From assembly GCF_022132145.1 (NCBI RefSeq), contig NZ_JAJISP010000003.1, positions 186,001 to 250,000 of the forward strand: a DNA stretch of 64,000 nt, in the 5' to 3' direction. Source of the stretch: Pseudomonas sp. MMS21 TM103. Lineage in GTDB: Bacteria; Pseudomonadota; Gammaproteobacteria; Pseudomonadales; Pseudomonadaceae. Under the pieces are notes generated by a model. That model did no database searches, was not told the DNA's origin, and worked only from the letters and a program-made list of their open reading frames with translations. The position numbers and the translations under genes were made by a program. Shown in pieces: positions 42,301 through 51,577 of the stretch (position 1 is the stretch's first letter; each line of letters begins with the position of its first letter).

Positions 42301-42439
42301 TAGCCTTGAAGGTGAACGGCGGATCTTCGCTCTGGCCCAGCTTGGTATAGGAAATACCGCCGACCACCGCCAGCAACAACATGATGTAGAGCACGATCTG
42401 ACGATTGCGCAGCGCCCAGGCGGACAGGTTGAAATCCAT
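39359..42439 (-). CDS. RND efflux pump inner-membrane transporter
   Basis: A 1,026-residue RND transporter of the hydrophobe/amphiphile type. It has the twelve-helix plan with two large periplasmic loops and the proton-relay aspartates in LGLMVDDAII. It resembles TriC/VexF-like pumps, but the substrate cannot be named. The adaptor gene lies five bases upstream in the same operon. No outer-membrane channel gene follows, so it probably uses a channel encoded elsewhere. Confidence 0.92.
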   Translation of the reverse strand: MDFNLSAWALRNRQIVLYIMLLLAVVGGISYTKLGQSEDPPFTFKAMVVRTNWPGASAEEIASQVTERIEKKLMETGEYERIVSFSRPGESMVTFVARDSMHSEEIPDLWYQVRKKVGDIRHTLPPGIQGPFFNDEFGTTFGNIYALTGAGFDYAVLKDYADRVQLQLQRVKDVGKVDLLGLQDEKIWIELSNTKLATLGLPLGVVQQALEEQNAVAAAGFFETISDRVRLRVTGSFESVEDIRNFPIRVAERTFRIGDVAEVKRGFNDPPAPRMRFMGEDAIGLAVSMKAGGDILVLGDALEIDFARLQETLPAGMQLRKVSDQPAAVKAGVGEFIRVLTEAVIIVLLVSFFSLGLRTGLVVALSIPLVLAMTFAAMYYLGIGLHKISLGALVLALGLMVDDAIIAVEMMAIKMEQGYDRIKAASYAWTSTAFPMLTGTLITAAGFLPIALAQSGTGEYTRSIFQVVTIALLVSWIAAVMFVPYLGAKLLPDLAKLHAAKHGNSAEGYDPYATPFYQRVRRTVEWCVRRRKTVILLTLALFIASIVLFRFVPQQFFPASGRLELMVDLKLGEGASLSATAEQVTHLEQLLNGHEGIDNYVAYVGTGSPRFYLPLDQQLPAASFAQFVVLAKSIKEREKLRSWLITTLSEEFPTLRTRVSRLENGPPVGYPVQLRVSGEHVDEVRALAREVADKVRDNPHVANVHLDWQEPSKVVRLNIDQERARALGISTADLSRFLRSSLTGSSVSQYREGNELIEILLRGTLSERQQLGLLPSLAIPTDSGTSVPLSQIAILEYGFEEGVIWHRNRLPTVTVRADIYGKEQPASLVKQILPTLEPIRAALPDGYLLEVGGTVEDSARGQQSVNAGVPLFIVVVLTLLMLQLKSFSRSAMVFLTAPLGLIGVTLFLLIFRQPFGFVAMLGTIALSGMIMRNSVILVDQIEQDRSAGLDSWNAIIEATVRRFRPIVLTALAAVLAMIPLSRSVFFGPMAVAIMGGLVVATVLTLLFLPALYAAWFRVKQEPGPTV

Positions 42440-42444
42440 CGAGG

Positions 42445-43536
42445 CTACTCCTTGGCTGCCAGCTTGACCGTGCGGTTATTACGGTCGACCGGACGCACCT
42501 GCTGGCCTTCGCGCAGCACCTGCACGCCGGCGGCGACTACCCAGTCTTGCGCCTGCAGGCCATCGAGCACCGGCACGCTGTTCTCGGCATAGGCACCGAT
42601 GCGCACAGGCGTGCGCTTGAGCCTGGAGTCCTCGGGGTCGACCACCCAGACGTAGGGCTGGCCTTTTTCCGCGGACAACGCCGACAGCGGCACCGACAGC
42701 GGCACTTCGCCGTTGTGGGCGATGAATACCCGGGCACTCTGGCCCAGCTCGGCCGGCACCTCGCCTGCGCTGAAGGCCACGCGTGCGGCAAAGGTGCGCG
42801 ACTGCGCGTCAGCCGACGGGGATATCTCGCGAATCTGCCCGGGGAAGCGTTGATCCGGCTGCGACCAGAGTTCGACCGCCACTGGCTGGCCGACCTTGAA
42901 ACGCTCATAGGCTTGCTCGGGCAGGCTGATCGAGACTTCACGCTCGCCATCGACGGCCAGGGTGAACACCGACTGCCCCGCCGCCACCACCTGACCGACC
43001 TCGACCATGCGCCGGGCAATCACGCCATCCTGCGAGGCACGCAACACGGCGTAACCGGCCTGATTGCTGGCCACCTCGAACTCGGCCTTGACCTGTTTGA
43101 GGCGCGCCACGCCCGAGCGGTAGAGGTTTTCCGCGTTGTCGTATTGCGAACGGCTGACCAGGTTGCGCCCCAGCAGGGTCTTGTAACGGTCACGTTCGGC
43201 CTTTACCAGTTGCAGGTTGGCCTCGGCCGCGGCAACTTGCGCGCGCATGGCCTCGAGCTGCAGGCGTACATCCTGCGGATCCAGTTCGGCCAGCGGCTGA
43301 TCCTTGCGCACATGATTGCCCACCTCGACCAGGCGCTTGGCGACCTTGCCGCTGATGCGGAAGGCCAGTTCAGGCTCCAAACGCGCGCGCACCTCTCCGG
43401 CATAGGCATCCATCATTTCAGTCGCCGGTTGCGGCTGCACCACCATGGCGGGACGGATAGACTGCTCGACCGGCTCACCCTTACCACAGGCAGCAAGCAG
43501 AGCGATGAGACTGACAATCAAGGCATGGCGAAACAT
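42445..43536 (-). CDS. RND pump periplasmic adaptor (lipoprotein)
   Basis: A 363-residue membrane-fusion protein with a lipoprotein signal (lipobox LLAACG, Cys17), paired lipoyl-like halves (ISGKVAKRLVEVGNHVRKDQ and GVIARRMVEVGQVV), a helical hairpin and a beta-barrel domain. It links the RND transporter to an outer-membrane channel. First gene of the operon, divergent from a TetR repressor. Confidence 0.92.
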   Translation of the reverse strand: MFRHALIVSLIALLAACGKGEPVEQSIRPAMVVQPQPATEMMDAYAGEVRARLEPELAFRISGKVAKRLVEVGNHVRKDQPLAELDPQDVRLQLEAMRAQVAAAEANLQLVKAERDRYKTLLGRNLVSRSQYDNAENLYRSGVARLKQVKAEFEVASNQAGYAVLRASQDGVIARRMVEVGQVVAAGQSVFTLAVDGEREVSISLPEQAYERFKVGQPVAVELWSQPDQRFPGQIREISPSADAQSRTFAARVAFSAGEVPAELGQSARVFIAHNGEVPLSVPLSALSAEKGQPYVWVVDPEDSRLKRTPVRIGAYAENSVPVLDGLQAQDWVVAAGVQVLREGQQVRPVDRNNRTVKLAAKE

Positions 43537-43572
43537 GATGGATGACCTTTCGAGAAGGTTTGGAATAATTGT

Positions 43573-43608
43573 ACTGGCGGGTATAGTAGGAATAGCAAAC
43601 TCACCAGT
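43573..43608. promoter_or_regulatory. Candidate TetR operator between pump operon and regulator
   Basis: ACTGGCGGGT (43573-43582) and ACTCACCAGT (43599-43608) form an inverted repeat matching at eight of ten positions, with a 16-base spacer containing TATAGT. It lies in the 91-base divergent promoter region, where a TetR repressor of both genes would bind. Confidence 0.5.
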
Positions 43609-43627
43609 CCAGTATTAAAAGCAGCCA

Positions 43628-44266
43628 ATGCCAAACAAGTTGTTACCAGCCAGCGGCCCAGGCCGCCCAAAAGACCTCATCAAGCGCCAGGCCATCCTGG
43701 AGGCGGCGAAAAGCCTGTTCCTGAGTCTGGGGTACGATGGCAGCAGCATGGACGCCATCGCCGCCGAAGCCGGGGTGTCCAAACTGACGGTGTACAGCCA
43801 CTTCACCGATAAGGAGACCCTGTTCTCCGCGGCGGTGAAGGCCAAGTGCCAGGAGCAGCTACCCGAACTGTTCTTCGACCTGGCGCAAGGCACGCCCATC
43901 GAGGCCGTGCTGCTGAATATCGGCCATGGCTTCCACACCCTGATCAACAGCCGCGAGTCGGTGGAGATGCACCGGCTGATGGTGGCCCAGGCCTGCCAGA
44001 ACCCCAAGCTGTCGCAGATGTTCTACGAAGCCGGGCCGCAACGCCTGCTCGACGAGATGGCGCGCCTGCTGAGCAAGGCCGGTCAGGCCGGCCAGCTGCG
44101 CATCGACGATGCGTCCCGCGCCGCCGACCAGTTCTTCAGCCTGATCAAGGGCGGCGCCAACTTCCGCCTGCTGATCGGCTGCACCAGCCCGCCACAGGGT
44201 GAAGCCGCCGAACAGCATGTCGAGGCCGCGGTCGGCATGTTCGTGCGCGCCTATCGGCCCGATTGA
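43628..44266 (+). CDS. TetR-family repressor of the RND pump
   Basis: A 212-residue TetR/AcrR regulator with an N-terminal helix-turn-helix (about 25-65: MDAIAAEAGVSKLTVYSHF) and a ligand-binding C-terminal domain. It is divergent from the adaptor/transporter operon with 91 bases between, the usual arrangement for a local pump repressor. The inducer is unknown. Confidence 0.88.
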   Translation: MPNKLLPASGPGRPKDLIKRQAILEAAKSLFLSLGYDGSSMDAIAAEAGVSKLTVYSHFTDKETLFSAAVKAKCQEQLPELFFDLAQGTPIEAVLLNIGHGFHTLINSRESVEMHRLMVAQACQNPKLSQMFYEAGPQRLLDEMARLLSKAGQAGQLRIDDASRAADQFFSLIKGGANFRLLIGCTSPPQGEAAEQHVEAAVGMFVRAYRPD

Positions 44267-44321
44267 GGATGGGCCCGGGGCGCTGCAGGAGCGGGTTGCG
44301 CGCACTCGTCTTGAGCCCGCT

Positions 44322-45101
44322 TCAGGCCTGCAGCTTCTTCAGCGCATAGATGTCATAGCGGCTGGTTTTGCCTTCCAGCGCATAAGTCGGCTTGCTGCCG
44401 TCGATCACCGGCGCCTTGCGCGGGCGCTTGACCACCACCCGGTGGCTGGCCAGGGCCAGCGCGGCCTGGAGTAGCGCCGGGGCATCCAGGTCGTCGCCGA
44501 CAAAGGGACGGAACAGGCGCATTTCCTTTTTCACCAGCGCACTCTTGTCGCGATGGGGGAACATCGGGTCGAGGTAAATCACCTGCGGCGGCTCGCCCTG
44601 CCAGTCACTCATCAACTCGATCGCGTTGCCGGTCAGCAGGCGCATGTGCGCCACGATCGGCCCCACATCCCGATCGATCGCGGCGCGGGCCAGGCCATCT
44701 TCCAACAGGGCAGCAATCAGCGGCTGGCGCTCGATCAAGGTCATGCCACAGCCCAGGCTGGCCAGGACGAACGCATCGCGACCGAGCCCGGCGGTGGCAT
44801 CCAGTACGCGTGGCCGCACGCCCGGCTGCACGCCCACCGCCTTGGCGATCATCTGCCCGGTGCCGCCGCCGAACAGCCGGCGATGCGCCACCGCGCCCTC
44901 GACGAAATCCACCCGCACAGGCCCCGGCGCCTGCGGCCCCAGTTCGACCAGTTGCAGCCCCTGCTCGCCCAGTTGCATGGCAAATTGCGCCTCGCCATCT
45001 TGTGGCAACGCCAGGCGCTCGGCCCAGACTGCCGCTTGCCCGGCCAGATGCGGGGCCAGGGCTTCCATACGAATTGTGGCGCTAGGCCGGGGGTTACTCA
45101 T
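44322..45101 (-). CDS. rsmJ: 16S rRNA (guanine-1516-N2) methyltransferase
   Basis: A 259-residue SAM-dependent methyltransferase of the RsmJ family. SAM motif [12 protein letters not shown] and catalytic-region motif YLDPMFPHR are present; E. coli RsmJ is 250 residues. Start placed at ATG 45101 ([10 protein letters not shown]); the open frame extends further upstream but without family-like sequence, and the ribosome binding site is weak. Monocistronic, divergent from a small hypothetical gene. Confidence 0.92.
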   Translation of the reverse strand: MSNPRPSATIRMEALAPHLAGQAAVWAERLALPQDGEAQFAMQLGEQGLQLVELGPQAPGPVRVDFVEGAVAHRRLFGGGTGQMIAKAVGVQPGVRPRVLDATAGLGRDAFVLASLGCGMTLIERQPLIAALLEDGLARAAIDRDVGPIVAHMRLLTGNAIELMSDWQGEPPQVIYLDPMFPHRDKSALVKKEMRLFRPFVGDDLDAPALLQAALALASHRVVVKRPRKAPVIDGSKPTYALEGKTSRYDIYALKKLQA

Positions 45102-45206
45102 CGGGAAATATGCTCGGAAAATGTTCAACCCGGCCGCCAGGCGGCCGATAACCAGGTGCGCGGCATTTTGCCAGACTTGGCCCCTCGTGGCCGCACCGAG
45201 TTCCTT

Positions 45207-45593
45207 ATGATCAATGGCGTTTCCGCTCCCAGCACCGCACTGACGACCCAGGGCAGCAATCCGAGCCGCAGCAGCCCGGCAGACATTCGCGCCTACCTGG
45301 ATTTCCAGATCCTGTTCAGCCGGGTCAGCTCGGGCCAGCAGCCGCTGGTTACCGCCGAGGCCGCAGGCGAACCGCAGGTGGGTACGGAAGTCGCGCCCGC
45401 GGGTATCGAGCAAGACAGTGGTTTTCAGGAGTTCATCGCACAACGTCAGCTCGAGCTGAGCCTGAGACTCAACGCCGAGCCCGAGAGAGTCGATCGCTTG
45501 ACCCTGATGCTGCTCGCCGACGCGTACAGCGCCGGCAGCCAGAGCGCGCCCACAACACCCGAGCCGCTGCGCTACCCGCTGACCCTGGCGTAA
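45207..45593 (+). CDS. Hypothetical protein, 128 aa
   Basis: A soluble, Ser/Gln-rich protein ([16 protein letters not shown]...) with a central segment [20 protein letters not shown] and an acidic helical C-terminal half. No recognised domain or signal peptide. It is divergent from rsmJ and ends 25 bases from the convergent regulator gene. The start at ATG 45207 is plausible but has no strong ribosome binding site. Confidence 0.6.
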   Translation: MINGVSAPSTALTTQGSNPSRSSPADIRAYLDFQILFSRVSSGQQPLVTAEAAGEPQVGTEVAPAGIEQDSGFQEFIAQRQLELSLRLNAEPERVDRLTLMLLADAYSAGSQSAPTTPEPLRYPLTLA

Positions 45594-45617
45594 GCGCGGC
45601 TGGAGGCCCGGCTGCGC

Positions 45618-46655
45618 TCAACGTCGACCCTGTGCGGTAGCCCGAAAGCGCCCCGGCGAAATCTCGAAGAACTCGCGAAAACAGCGCCGGAAATGCGAGA
45701 TGCTGACAAAGCCACTGGCCACGGCGATATCGGTGAGGGATTTGTTGGTCTGCTGCAGCAACTGGCGCGCACGCGTCAGGCGCAGCTCCAGGTAATAGCG
45801 CGAGGGCGTCGCCTGGACGTAACGGCAGAACAGGCGTTCGATCTGGCGCCTGGAGATATTTACGCAAGCGGCGATCTCGTCCACCGTCAGTGGCTCGTCG
45901 ATATTGTTGTGCATCAGCTCCAGCGCCAGTTTCAGGTGCTGCGGCAGGGTGGGATCGCAGTCGACGGCCACTACCGACACGTCCATGACCTCCTGCATCT
46001 TGTCGCAGCTCAGCACTTCCTCCACAGCGTGGACCAGGCTATCGCCACAATCGCGCTTGACCACTTCGAGCATCATGCCCAGCGAACTGTTGGCGCCGGC
46101 GCAACCGATCCGCTGGCGATCCAGGACGAAAGCGTGACTGGACAACCTCACTTTGGGAAACAGCTCGGTCATCATGGCCCGGCCGTCCGGGTGAAAGGCA
46201 CAGTCGTAGCCGTCCAACAGCCCCGCTTCGGCGAGGAAGTAGGCGCCGTTCCATAGCCCGCCGAGCACGGCCCCGGCAACATCGGCCGAGCGCAGCTTGG
46301 TTCTGAGCAGCGGATTGGCCTGCAATTGCACGCGAAAGCCACCACACACCACGATCAGCTGCTGCTCCTTCTCTTTCAGATCGGCCAGACGACAGCCCGC
46401 CGAGATGGCGATGCCCAGGTCGCTGACCACCACATCCTCTGTGCCACCGACCACCAGCACTTCGTAGAGCGGCATGGCACTCATCAGGTTGGCCGTGACC
46501 AAGGCATCGACGGCACCGGTGAACGCCATCATCGAGAAATTATCCAGCAGCACGAAGGCAACCCGATGCACGGCCATCACAGGCTCGTCACGCTGCATCT
46601 TGTCGAGGTGCATGCGGTTCTTGTCCTTCAATACGCTCTCGAACGAAGATCTCAT
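45618..46655 (-). CDS. GlxA-type AraC-family regulator (GbdR/CdhR-like)
   Basis: A 345-residue regulator with an N-terminal DJ-1/PfpI-like domain (about 25-200) and two AraC helix-turn-helix motifs at the C-terminus (LTVDEIAACVNISRRQIERL and LTDIAVASGFVSISHFRRCF). This architecture is that of GbdR and CdhR, activators of betaine and carnitine catabolism in Pseudomonas. It ends a leftward set with an MmgE/PrpD gene and a ProVWX-type importer, so it probably senses the imported compound or a product. GAGAG before ATG 46655 decides the start. Confidence 0.88.
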   Translation of the reverse strand: MRSSFESVLKDKNRMHLDKMQRDEPVMAVHRVAFVLLDNFSMMAFTGAVDALVTANLMSAMPLYEVLVVGGTEDVVVSDLGIAISAGCRLADLKEKEQQLIVVCGGFRVQLQANPLLRTKLRSADVAGAVLGGLWNGAYFLAEAGLLDGYDCAFHPDGRAMMTELFPKVRLSSHAFVLDRQRIGCAGANSSLGMMLEVVKRDCGDSLVHAVEEVLSCDKMQEVMDVSVVAVDCDPTLPQHLKLALELMHNNIDEPLTVDEIAACVNISRRQIERLFCRYVQATPSRYYLELRLTRARQLLQQTNKSLTDIAVASGFVSISHFRRCFREFFEISPGRFRATAQGRR

Positions 46656-46840
46656 CTGGCAACTCTCAAGCGTCAAAATTTCAAGTCCATATTAAACCCT
46701 AGATAGCCATTACCTTTAGCAATGGGCGACGCCAGCCGATGACGGCGGCGACAAGCCGCTCGCCGTCATCCTGAGTCCGGCTCGGCCATACACAGCGGCC
46801 GTGGCGGCGCCAGTGCTCGGCGTGACGTTGTGAGCGAACT

Positions 46841-48226
46841 TCATAAGGCGTTCGCCTCCTGCCGAGGCGGAGCAGGCACAGGCGCGGCCTCTTCTGCAAC
46901 GAACAGCAACTCGAACAAGGCGGCACAGCTGACGCTGCCGGGCAGTTCGGCGATGACCTGCTCGATGGCCAGGCGCCGTGGCTCGCTCAGGCTGACGCCG
47001 GCCAGCAGGTGGAACTTGGCGCGGAACTCGGCCTGGCTCATGGCCGTGGCCGGGTCGCCCTTGGCCGCGGTGATCGGGCTGGTAAAGCGCTGGCCGTCCT
47101 TGAGCGACATCGTCACCCGCGAGAGGATCTCGCCCGGGAAGCGCGCCGACAGGTCGTCGGCCTCGACAATCTCGATGCGCCGGCTGACGGCGAGAATGTC
47201 CTCGGCGTGAATCGCCGCGCCGGTCACCTCAAGCGGGCCGACCTGGCCGCGCACCACCAGGGCCGCCAGCGGAAAGGCCAGGGCGTACTGGGCCTCGTCG
47301 GCGTTGGCCGGGGTGTGTCCCTGCAGGCGCATGGACTCGTGGAAGGTCTCGACCTGGATGTGCTCGACGGTCTCGCCGGCGATCTGCGGGTGCTCGGCCA
47401 GCAACGCGGTCATCGCGGTCAGCGCCGGCTGCGCCCAGCGGCACACCGGCCAGGGCTTGAAGTACTGCGCGTCGATCTCCCAACGCTGGCCGAGGTCGTG
47501 CCACTGGGCGGCCACCGCCGTGGTCTCGACCGTCTCGGCCGGCGCCCCGGTGACCCCGGCCTGGGCCAGCAGCAGGGCGTTGAGTCCGGCATGGGCACCG
47601 GCGCCGTGGGCATCACGGAGCATCGAGGGATGATCGACCAGGCGCATCATCGGGCAGCGCGGGCCGAAGTACTCGGCGATGCCCAGGGCATGGCGGAAGG
47701 TCTGCTCGTCCAGCCCCAGCAGACGGGTGCCGGCGCAGACCACGCCGAGCCCGGAGAAGGAGCCCGAGGCATGGTATTCGGGGGCGGTGGCCATCAGCGC
47801 GGCGCCGGCGCGCAGCGCGGTCTCGTAGCCGATGCACAGGGCGCTGAGCAGCTCTTCGCCGCTGATCGCCCGGCCCTGCTGGCGACAGGCGTCGACCAGC
47901 GCCAGCACGGCCGGCACCACGGTGGCGCCGGCATGGCCCTTGGAGGTGAAGTGGCCCTCGTGGGCGTCCAGGCTGTCGACGCTGAAGCCACCGGCCCAGC
48001 CGGCACCCAGCGGATGCACCGGGCGGCCGTCGAACAGCAGGCGGCTGGCCAGGGCGCCGGCCGGGTAGTGGTCGACCGCGTACTGGCGAAGGATCTGGCT
48101 GGTCTGGTTGTCGCGGGCACCGGCGGCGACCCCGAGGATATCGAGCAGGCAGGTCTGCAGCAGCTCGCGGGTGTGGGCCGGAGCCTGGCTGAACCTGAAA
48201 TCACGGACGAACGAATAGAGCGACAT
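46841..48226 (-). CDS. MmgE/PrpD family protein
   Basis: A 461-residue member of the MmgE/PrpD family, which holds 2-methylcitrate dehydratase, cis-aconitate decarboxylase and epimerases. The N-terminal helical domain has HYPAGALASRLLFDG and DSLDAHEGHFTSKGHAGATV; the C-terminal lid has MRLVDHPSMLRDAHGAGAHA. No prpB/prpC lies near, so methylcitrate is unlikely as substrate. Position between a betaine-type importer and its regulator suggests a dehydration, decarboxylation or epimerisation of the imported compound. Confidence 0.85.
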   Translation of the reverse strand: MSLYSFVRDFRFSQAPAHTRELLQTCLLDILGVAAGARDNQTSQILRQYAVDHYPAGALASRLLFDGRPVHPLGAGWAGGFSVDSLDAHEGHFTSKGHAGATVVPAVLALVDACRQQGRAISGEELLSALCIGYETALRAGAALMATAPEYHASGSFSGLGVVCAGTRLLGLDEQTFRHALGIAEYFGPRCPMMRLVDHPSMLRDAHGAGAHAGLNALLLAQAGVTGAPAETVETTAVAAQWHDLGQRWEIDAQYFKPWPVCRWAQPALTAMTALLAEHPQIAGETVEHIQVETFHESMRLQGHTPANADEAQYALAFPLAALVVRGQVGPLEVTGAAIHAEDILAVSRRIEIVEADDLSARFPGEILSRVTMSLKDGQRFTSPITAAKGDPATAMSQAEFRAKFHLLAGVSLSEPRRLAIEQVIAELPGSVSCAALFELLFVAEEAAPVPAPPRQEANAL

Positions 48227-48318
48227 GCGGCTTCTCCACAGACGAGACTCGAATCAACGGGATAAAAAAGACGCCCACTAGGGGCGCCAACAAAGGGGTT
48301 GCAGACTGAGCGAAGGAC

Positions 48319-49344
48319 TCAGTTGGCGGCGGCGCGGGAAGCGGCCAGCCAGGTATCGAACTGCTCGCGGTGCGCGGCGACCCAGTCGGCGGCATGGCGC
48401 TTGATGTCCTTCATGCTGTTCTCGCCGTTTTGCATCTTCAGGTTCTGCGCGCTTTCGTCGTCGGTGGTGATCTGCACCTGGGAGAGGAACTTCAAAGCCG
48501 CCGGATTCTTCTCGGCAAAGTCCTTGTTCAGCACGGCCTTCACGGTATCCACGGCGAAACCGAGGTTCTTGCCGTTGAAGCTGGTGTTGACGGTATTGTC
48601 GCCGCCCGGCAGGTCGGTATGCGGCACTTCCAGCCAGACCACGTCCTTGCCCTCGACCAGCACGCCGGCGATCCACTGCGGCACCCAGGTGAAGTAGAGG
48701 ATCGATTCGCCTTGTTGATAGCGTGCGATGGTGTCGGCCATCAGGGCGAAGTAGGAGCCGCGGTTGTGGCTGACGCTCTTATCCAGGTCATAGGCCTTCA
48801 TGTGATGGTCGATCACCAGTTCGCAGCCCCAGCCCGGGTTGCAGCCGGTGAGGTCGGCCTTGCCGTCGCCGTTGGTGTCGAACAGCTTGGCGATCTCCGG
48901 CTTCTTCAGGTCGGTCAGGTACTTGATGTTGTATTGTTCGGCGGTCTTCTTGTCGATCAGGTAGCCCTGCAGCACGCCCGGGATCACGTCGCCGGCCTTG
49001 ACCAGGGTGTCGTCGCCGCCGACCTTCTGGTAGAAGGTGTCGTGCAGCTTGTCCCACAGGTGCACGGAGAAATCCGCATCGCCGTAGGCCAGTGCCACCA
49101 TCATCGTCGCGTACTCGGTCTCCTTGGGCTCCTGCACGTCGTAGCCCAACTCGCGCAGGCCGGCGATGGCCACCTCGCCGCGAAAACGCTCCTCGGCGAT
49201 GCTCGGGAAAATCGGCGTTACCTCCACCCCCTCGCCCGGTTTCTCGGCCGAAGCGGCCTGGCTGCAGAGCGGCAACAGGCTCAGGGATGCAACTGCCGCG
49301 CAATGCAGCAGCTTCTGGGTGAATCCACGGGTGTGCAAAGTCAT
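48319..49344 (-). CDS. Quaternary-ammonium ABC importer, periplasmic binding protein (ProX-like)
   Basis: A 341-residue binding protein with a signal peptide (about 1-30, ending CSQAASA) and the OpuAC/ProX fold. Tryptophans in HLWDKLH, GCNPGWGCE and FTWVPQW could form the aromatic cage that holds trimethylammonium groups. Genes for permease and ATPase lie just upstream in the same operon. Ligand is likely a betaine, carnitine-like or other quaternary amine. Confidence 0.9.
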   Translation of the reverse strand: MTLHTRGFTQKLLHCAAVASLSLLPLCSQAASAEKPGEGVEVTPIFPSIAEERFRGEVAIAGLRELGYDVQEPKETEYATMMVALAYGDADFSVHLWDKLHDTFYQKVGGDDTLVKAGDVIPGVLQGYLIDKKTAEQYNIKYLTDLKKPEIAKLFDTNGDGKADLTGCNPGWGCELVIDHHMKAYDLDKSVSHNRGSYFALMADTIARYQQGESILYFTWVPQWIAGVLVEGKDVVWLEVPHTDLPGGDNTVNTSFNGKNLGFAVDTVKAVLNKDFAEKNPAALKFLSQVQITTDDESAQNLKMQNGENSMKDIKRHAADWVAAHREQFDTWLAASRAAAN

Positions 49345-49394
49345 CGTTACTTACCTCTTGTGGTTTTCTTCTCGGGCTAACGTACGGGCAGGTT

Positions 49395-50345
49395 TCAGGA
49401 ACTGGCTTTGGCCGTCTGCGGGCGGCTACCGAACAGGCGCAGCACCAGACCGATGGGACCGCTGTGGTACCAGCGCAGGCTGGGGTCGGCGTTGCTGCGC
49501 TCACCCATGGCCTGGGTCAGGCGGTCGAGGAAGATCGCCAGCAGCACCAGACCGACGCCGCCGACCGTGGCCAGGCCCATGTCCAGACGGCCGATGCCGC
49601 GCAGGACCATTTGCCCCAGGCCGCCGACCGAGATCATCGAGGCGATCACCACCATCGACAGCGACAGCATCAGGGTCTGATTGACGCCGGCCATGATGGT
49701 CGGCGCAGCCAGCGGCAGTTGCACGCGCTTGAGCATTTGCCATGGCGTGCAGCCGAAGGCACGCGCCGCTTCGATCTTGTCTTCCGGTACCTGGCGGATG
49801 CCCAGGTTGGTCAGGCGCACCAGCGGCGGTACGGCGAAGACGATGGTGACCAGCACGCCGGGGACGTTGCCGATACCGAACAGCATCACCACCGGTACCA
49901 GATAGACGAACGCCGGCAGGGTCTGCATGGCATCCAGGATCGGCCGCACGATTCTTTCCAGATGGTCGCTACGGGCCGAGAGAATGCCCAGCGGCACACC
50001 AATCAATGCGCAGAAGAACACCGAGGTGAGCACCAGCGACAGGGTAGTCATGGCCTCCGACCAGACCCCGACCAACCCCAGCAGGGTCAGGGTAATGGCG
50101 CACAACCAGCCCATGCGCGCGCCTCCCACCTGCCAGCCGAGCAGCGAGGACAAGAGGATGCCGATCGACGGCGGAATGCTCTGCAGGGTGAATTCGAAAC
50201 CGTTGAGCACCTGGTCGATGGGCCAGCGGATGGCACGGAAGAACTCGCGAAAATTGTGCACCAGGTAATTCAGGGTGCTTTCCACCCAATCGCCCAGGGG
50301 AATGGTCAGGGTCTGGAACGGGTCGAGAAAACTGAAGTCGGACAT
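49395..50345 (-). CDS. Quaternary-ammonium ABC importer, permease (ProW-like)
   Basis: A 316-residue permease of the binding-protein-dependent type, with an N-terminal extension (about 1-65) before the first helix as in ProW and about six helices. The ATPase-coupling loop appears in [20 protein letters not shown]. It lies between the ATPase gene (56-base gap) and the binding protein gene (50-base gap). Confidence 0.93.
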   Translation of the reverse strand: MSDFSFLDPFQTLTIPLGDWVESTLNYLVHNFREFFRAIRWPIDQVLNGFEFTLQSIPPSIGILLSSLLGWQVGGARMGWLCAITLTLLGLVGVWSEAMTTLSLVLTSVFFCALIGVPLGILSARSDHLERIVRPILDAMQTLPAFVYLVPVVMLFGIGNVPGVLVTIVFAVPPLVRLTNLGIRQVPEDKIEAARAFGCTPWQMLKRVQLPLAAPTIMAGVNQTLMLSLSMVVIASMISVGGLGQMVLRGIGRLDMGLATVGGVGLVLLAIFLDRLTQAMGERSNADPSLRWYHSGPIGLVLRLFGSRPQTAKASS

Positions 50346-50401
50346 ACGGATACCTGCTCTTCGATTCTGCTGGAGGGGATGCTGCCAGGGCTGGCTGCCA
50401 C

Positions 50402-51577
50402 TCAGTGGCGACTCAGGGTCTGCAGCAGCAGATTCTTGGAAATGGTGCCCTTGAAGGCACCGCCATGGTCGAGAACCGGTACCGGGTAAGGTACCGAGGC
50501 CACCACATTGAGCACCTCGTGCAGCGGCGTATCGACGTAGATGGGTTGATGCTGATCCAACCTGAGCAGCTCCAGGCGCTGCAATTCGGCAGCATTGCCG
50601 TTCAAGGCCTCGGGCTCGATCACGCCCAACAACTGGTCACGCTCGTCGATCAGGTAGCCGAACGGAACACCGGCCTGGAAGCCCGGCGCATGGCCATTGA
50701 CCCTACACACAGCCGCGGGATCCATCACGGCGACATCACCGGCCAGCAGCACCCGGGAGCTGTCGAAGCCGTGGAAGAAGTTCTCGACGTACTCGTTGAC
50801 CGGATTGCACAGCAGTTCCTGCGGTGTGCCGATCTGCACCACCCGACCGCCTTCCATGATCGCAATGCGATGGCCGATGCGGATGGCCTCTTCGATGTCG
50901 TGGGAGATGAATATGATGGTGCGCTGCTGCTCGGCCTGTAGACGGATCAGTTCGCCCTGCATCTCGCTGCGGATCAGCGGATCCAGCGCGGAGAAGGCCT
51001 CGTCCATCAGCAGGATGGTCGGGTCGTTGGTCAGCGCCCGGGCCAGGCCGACGCGCTGCTGCATGCCGCCGGACAACTGGTGCGGGTAACTGTGCTCGTG
51101 CCCGGCCAGGCCGACCTGGCGCAGCGCCTCGATCGCTCGGGCCCTGCGCTCCTGCTCGCCGAGTCCGGAAATTTCCAGACCGAAGGCGGCGTTCTCCAGC
51201 ACGCTCATGTGTGGCATCAGGGCGAAGGACTGGAACACCATGCTCATTTCATTGCGGCGTACGTCTAGCAGCTCCTTGTCGGACAGCCCGGTGATTTCCC
51301 TGCCATTGAGGTGGATGCTGCCGGAGGTGGGTTCGATCAGCCGGTTGAACAGGCGCACCATGGTCGACTTGCCGGAACCGGACAGACCCATGATGACGAA
51401 GATTTCGCCACGTTTGACCGAAAAGCTGGCGTCGAACACGCCCACTACCTGGCCGGTCTTCTGGAAAATTTCGTCCTTGTCTGCGCCTTTGCGTAGCATA
51501 TCCATGGCAACTTCCGGCTGTGCGCCGAATACCTTGAATACATGCTTGACCGAGAGAATCTCGTCAGCCTGGGTCAT
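50402..51577 (-). CDS. Quaternary-ammonium ABC importer, ATPase (ProV-like)
   Basis: A 391-residue ATPase with Walker A GLSGSGKS, signature LSGGMQQR, Walker [13 protein letters not shown] and H-loop ISHDIEEA. The C-terminal part (about 275-391) is a CBS-pair-like regulatory region, which in ProV/OpuA senses osmotic conditions. It is the first gene of the leftward operon ProV-W-X, MmgE/PrpD, regulator. GAGG precedes ATG 51577. Confidence 0.93.
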   Translation of the reverse strand: MTQADEILSVKHVFKVFGAQPEVAMDMLRKGADKDEIFQKTGQVVGVFDASFSVKRGEIFVIMGLSGSGKSTMVRLFNRLIEPTSGSIHLNGREITGLSDKELLDVRRNEMSMVFQSFALMPHMSVLENAAFGLEISGLGEQERRARAIEALRQVGLAGHEHSYPHQLSGGMQQRVGLARALTNDPTILLMDEAFSALDPLIRSEMQGELIRLQAEQQRTIIFISHDIEEAIRIGHRIAIMEGGRVVQIGTPQELLCNPVNEYVENFFHGFDSSRVLLAGDVAVMDPAAVCRVNGHAPGFQAGVPFGYLIDERDQLLGVIEPEALNGNAAELQRLELLRLDQHQPIYVDTPLHEVLNVVASVPYPVPVLDHGGAFKGTISKNLLLQTLSRH

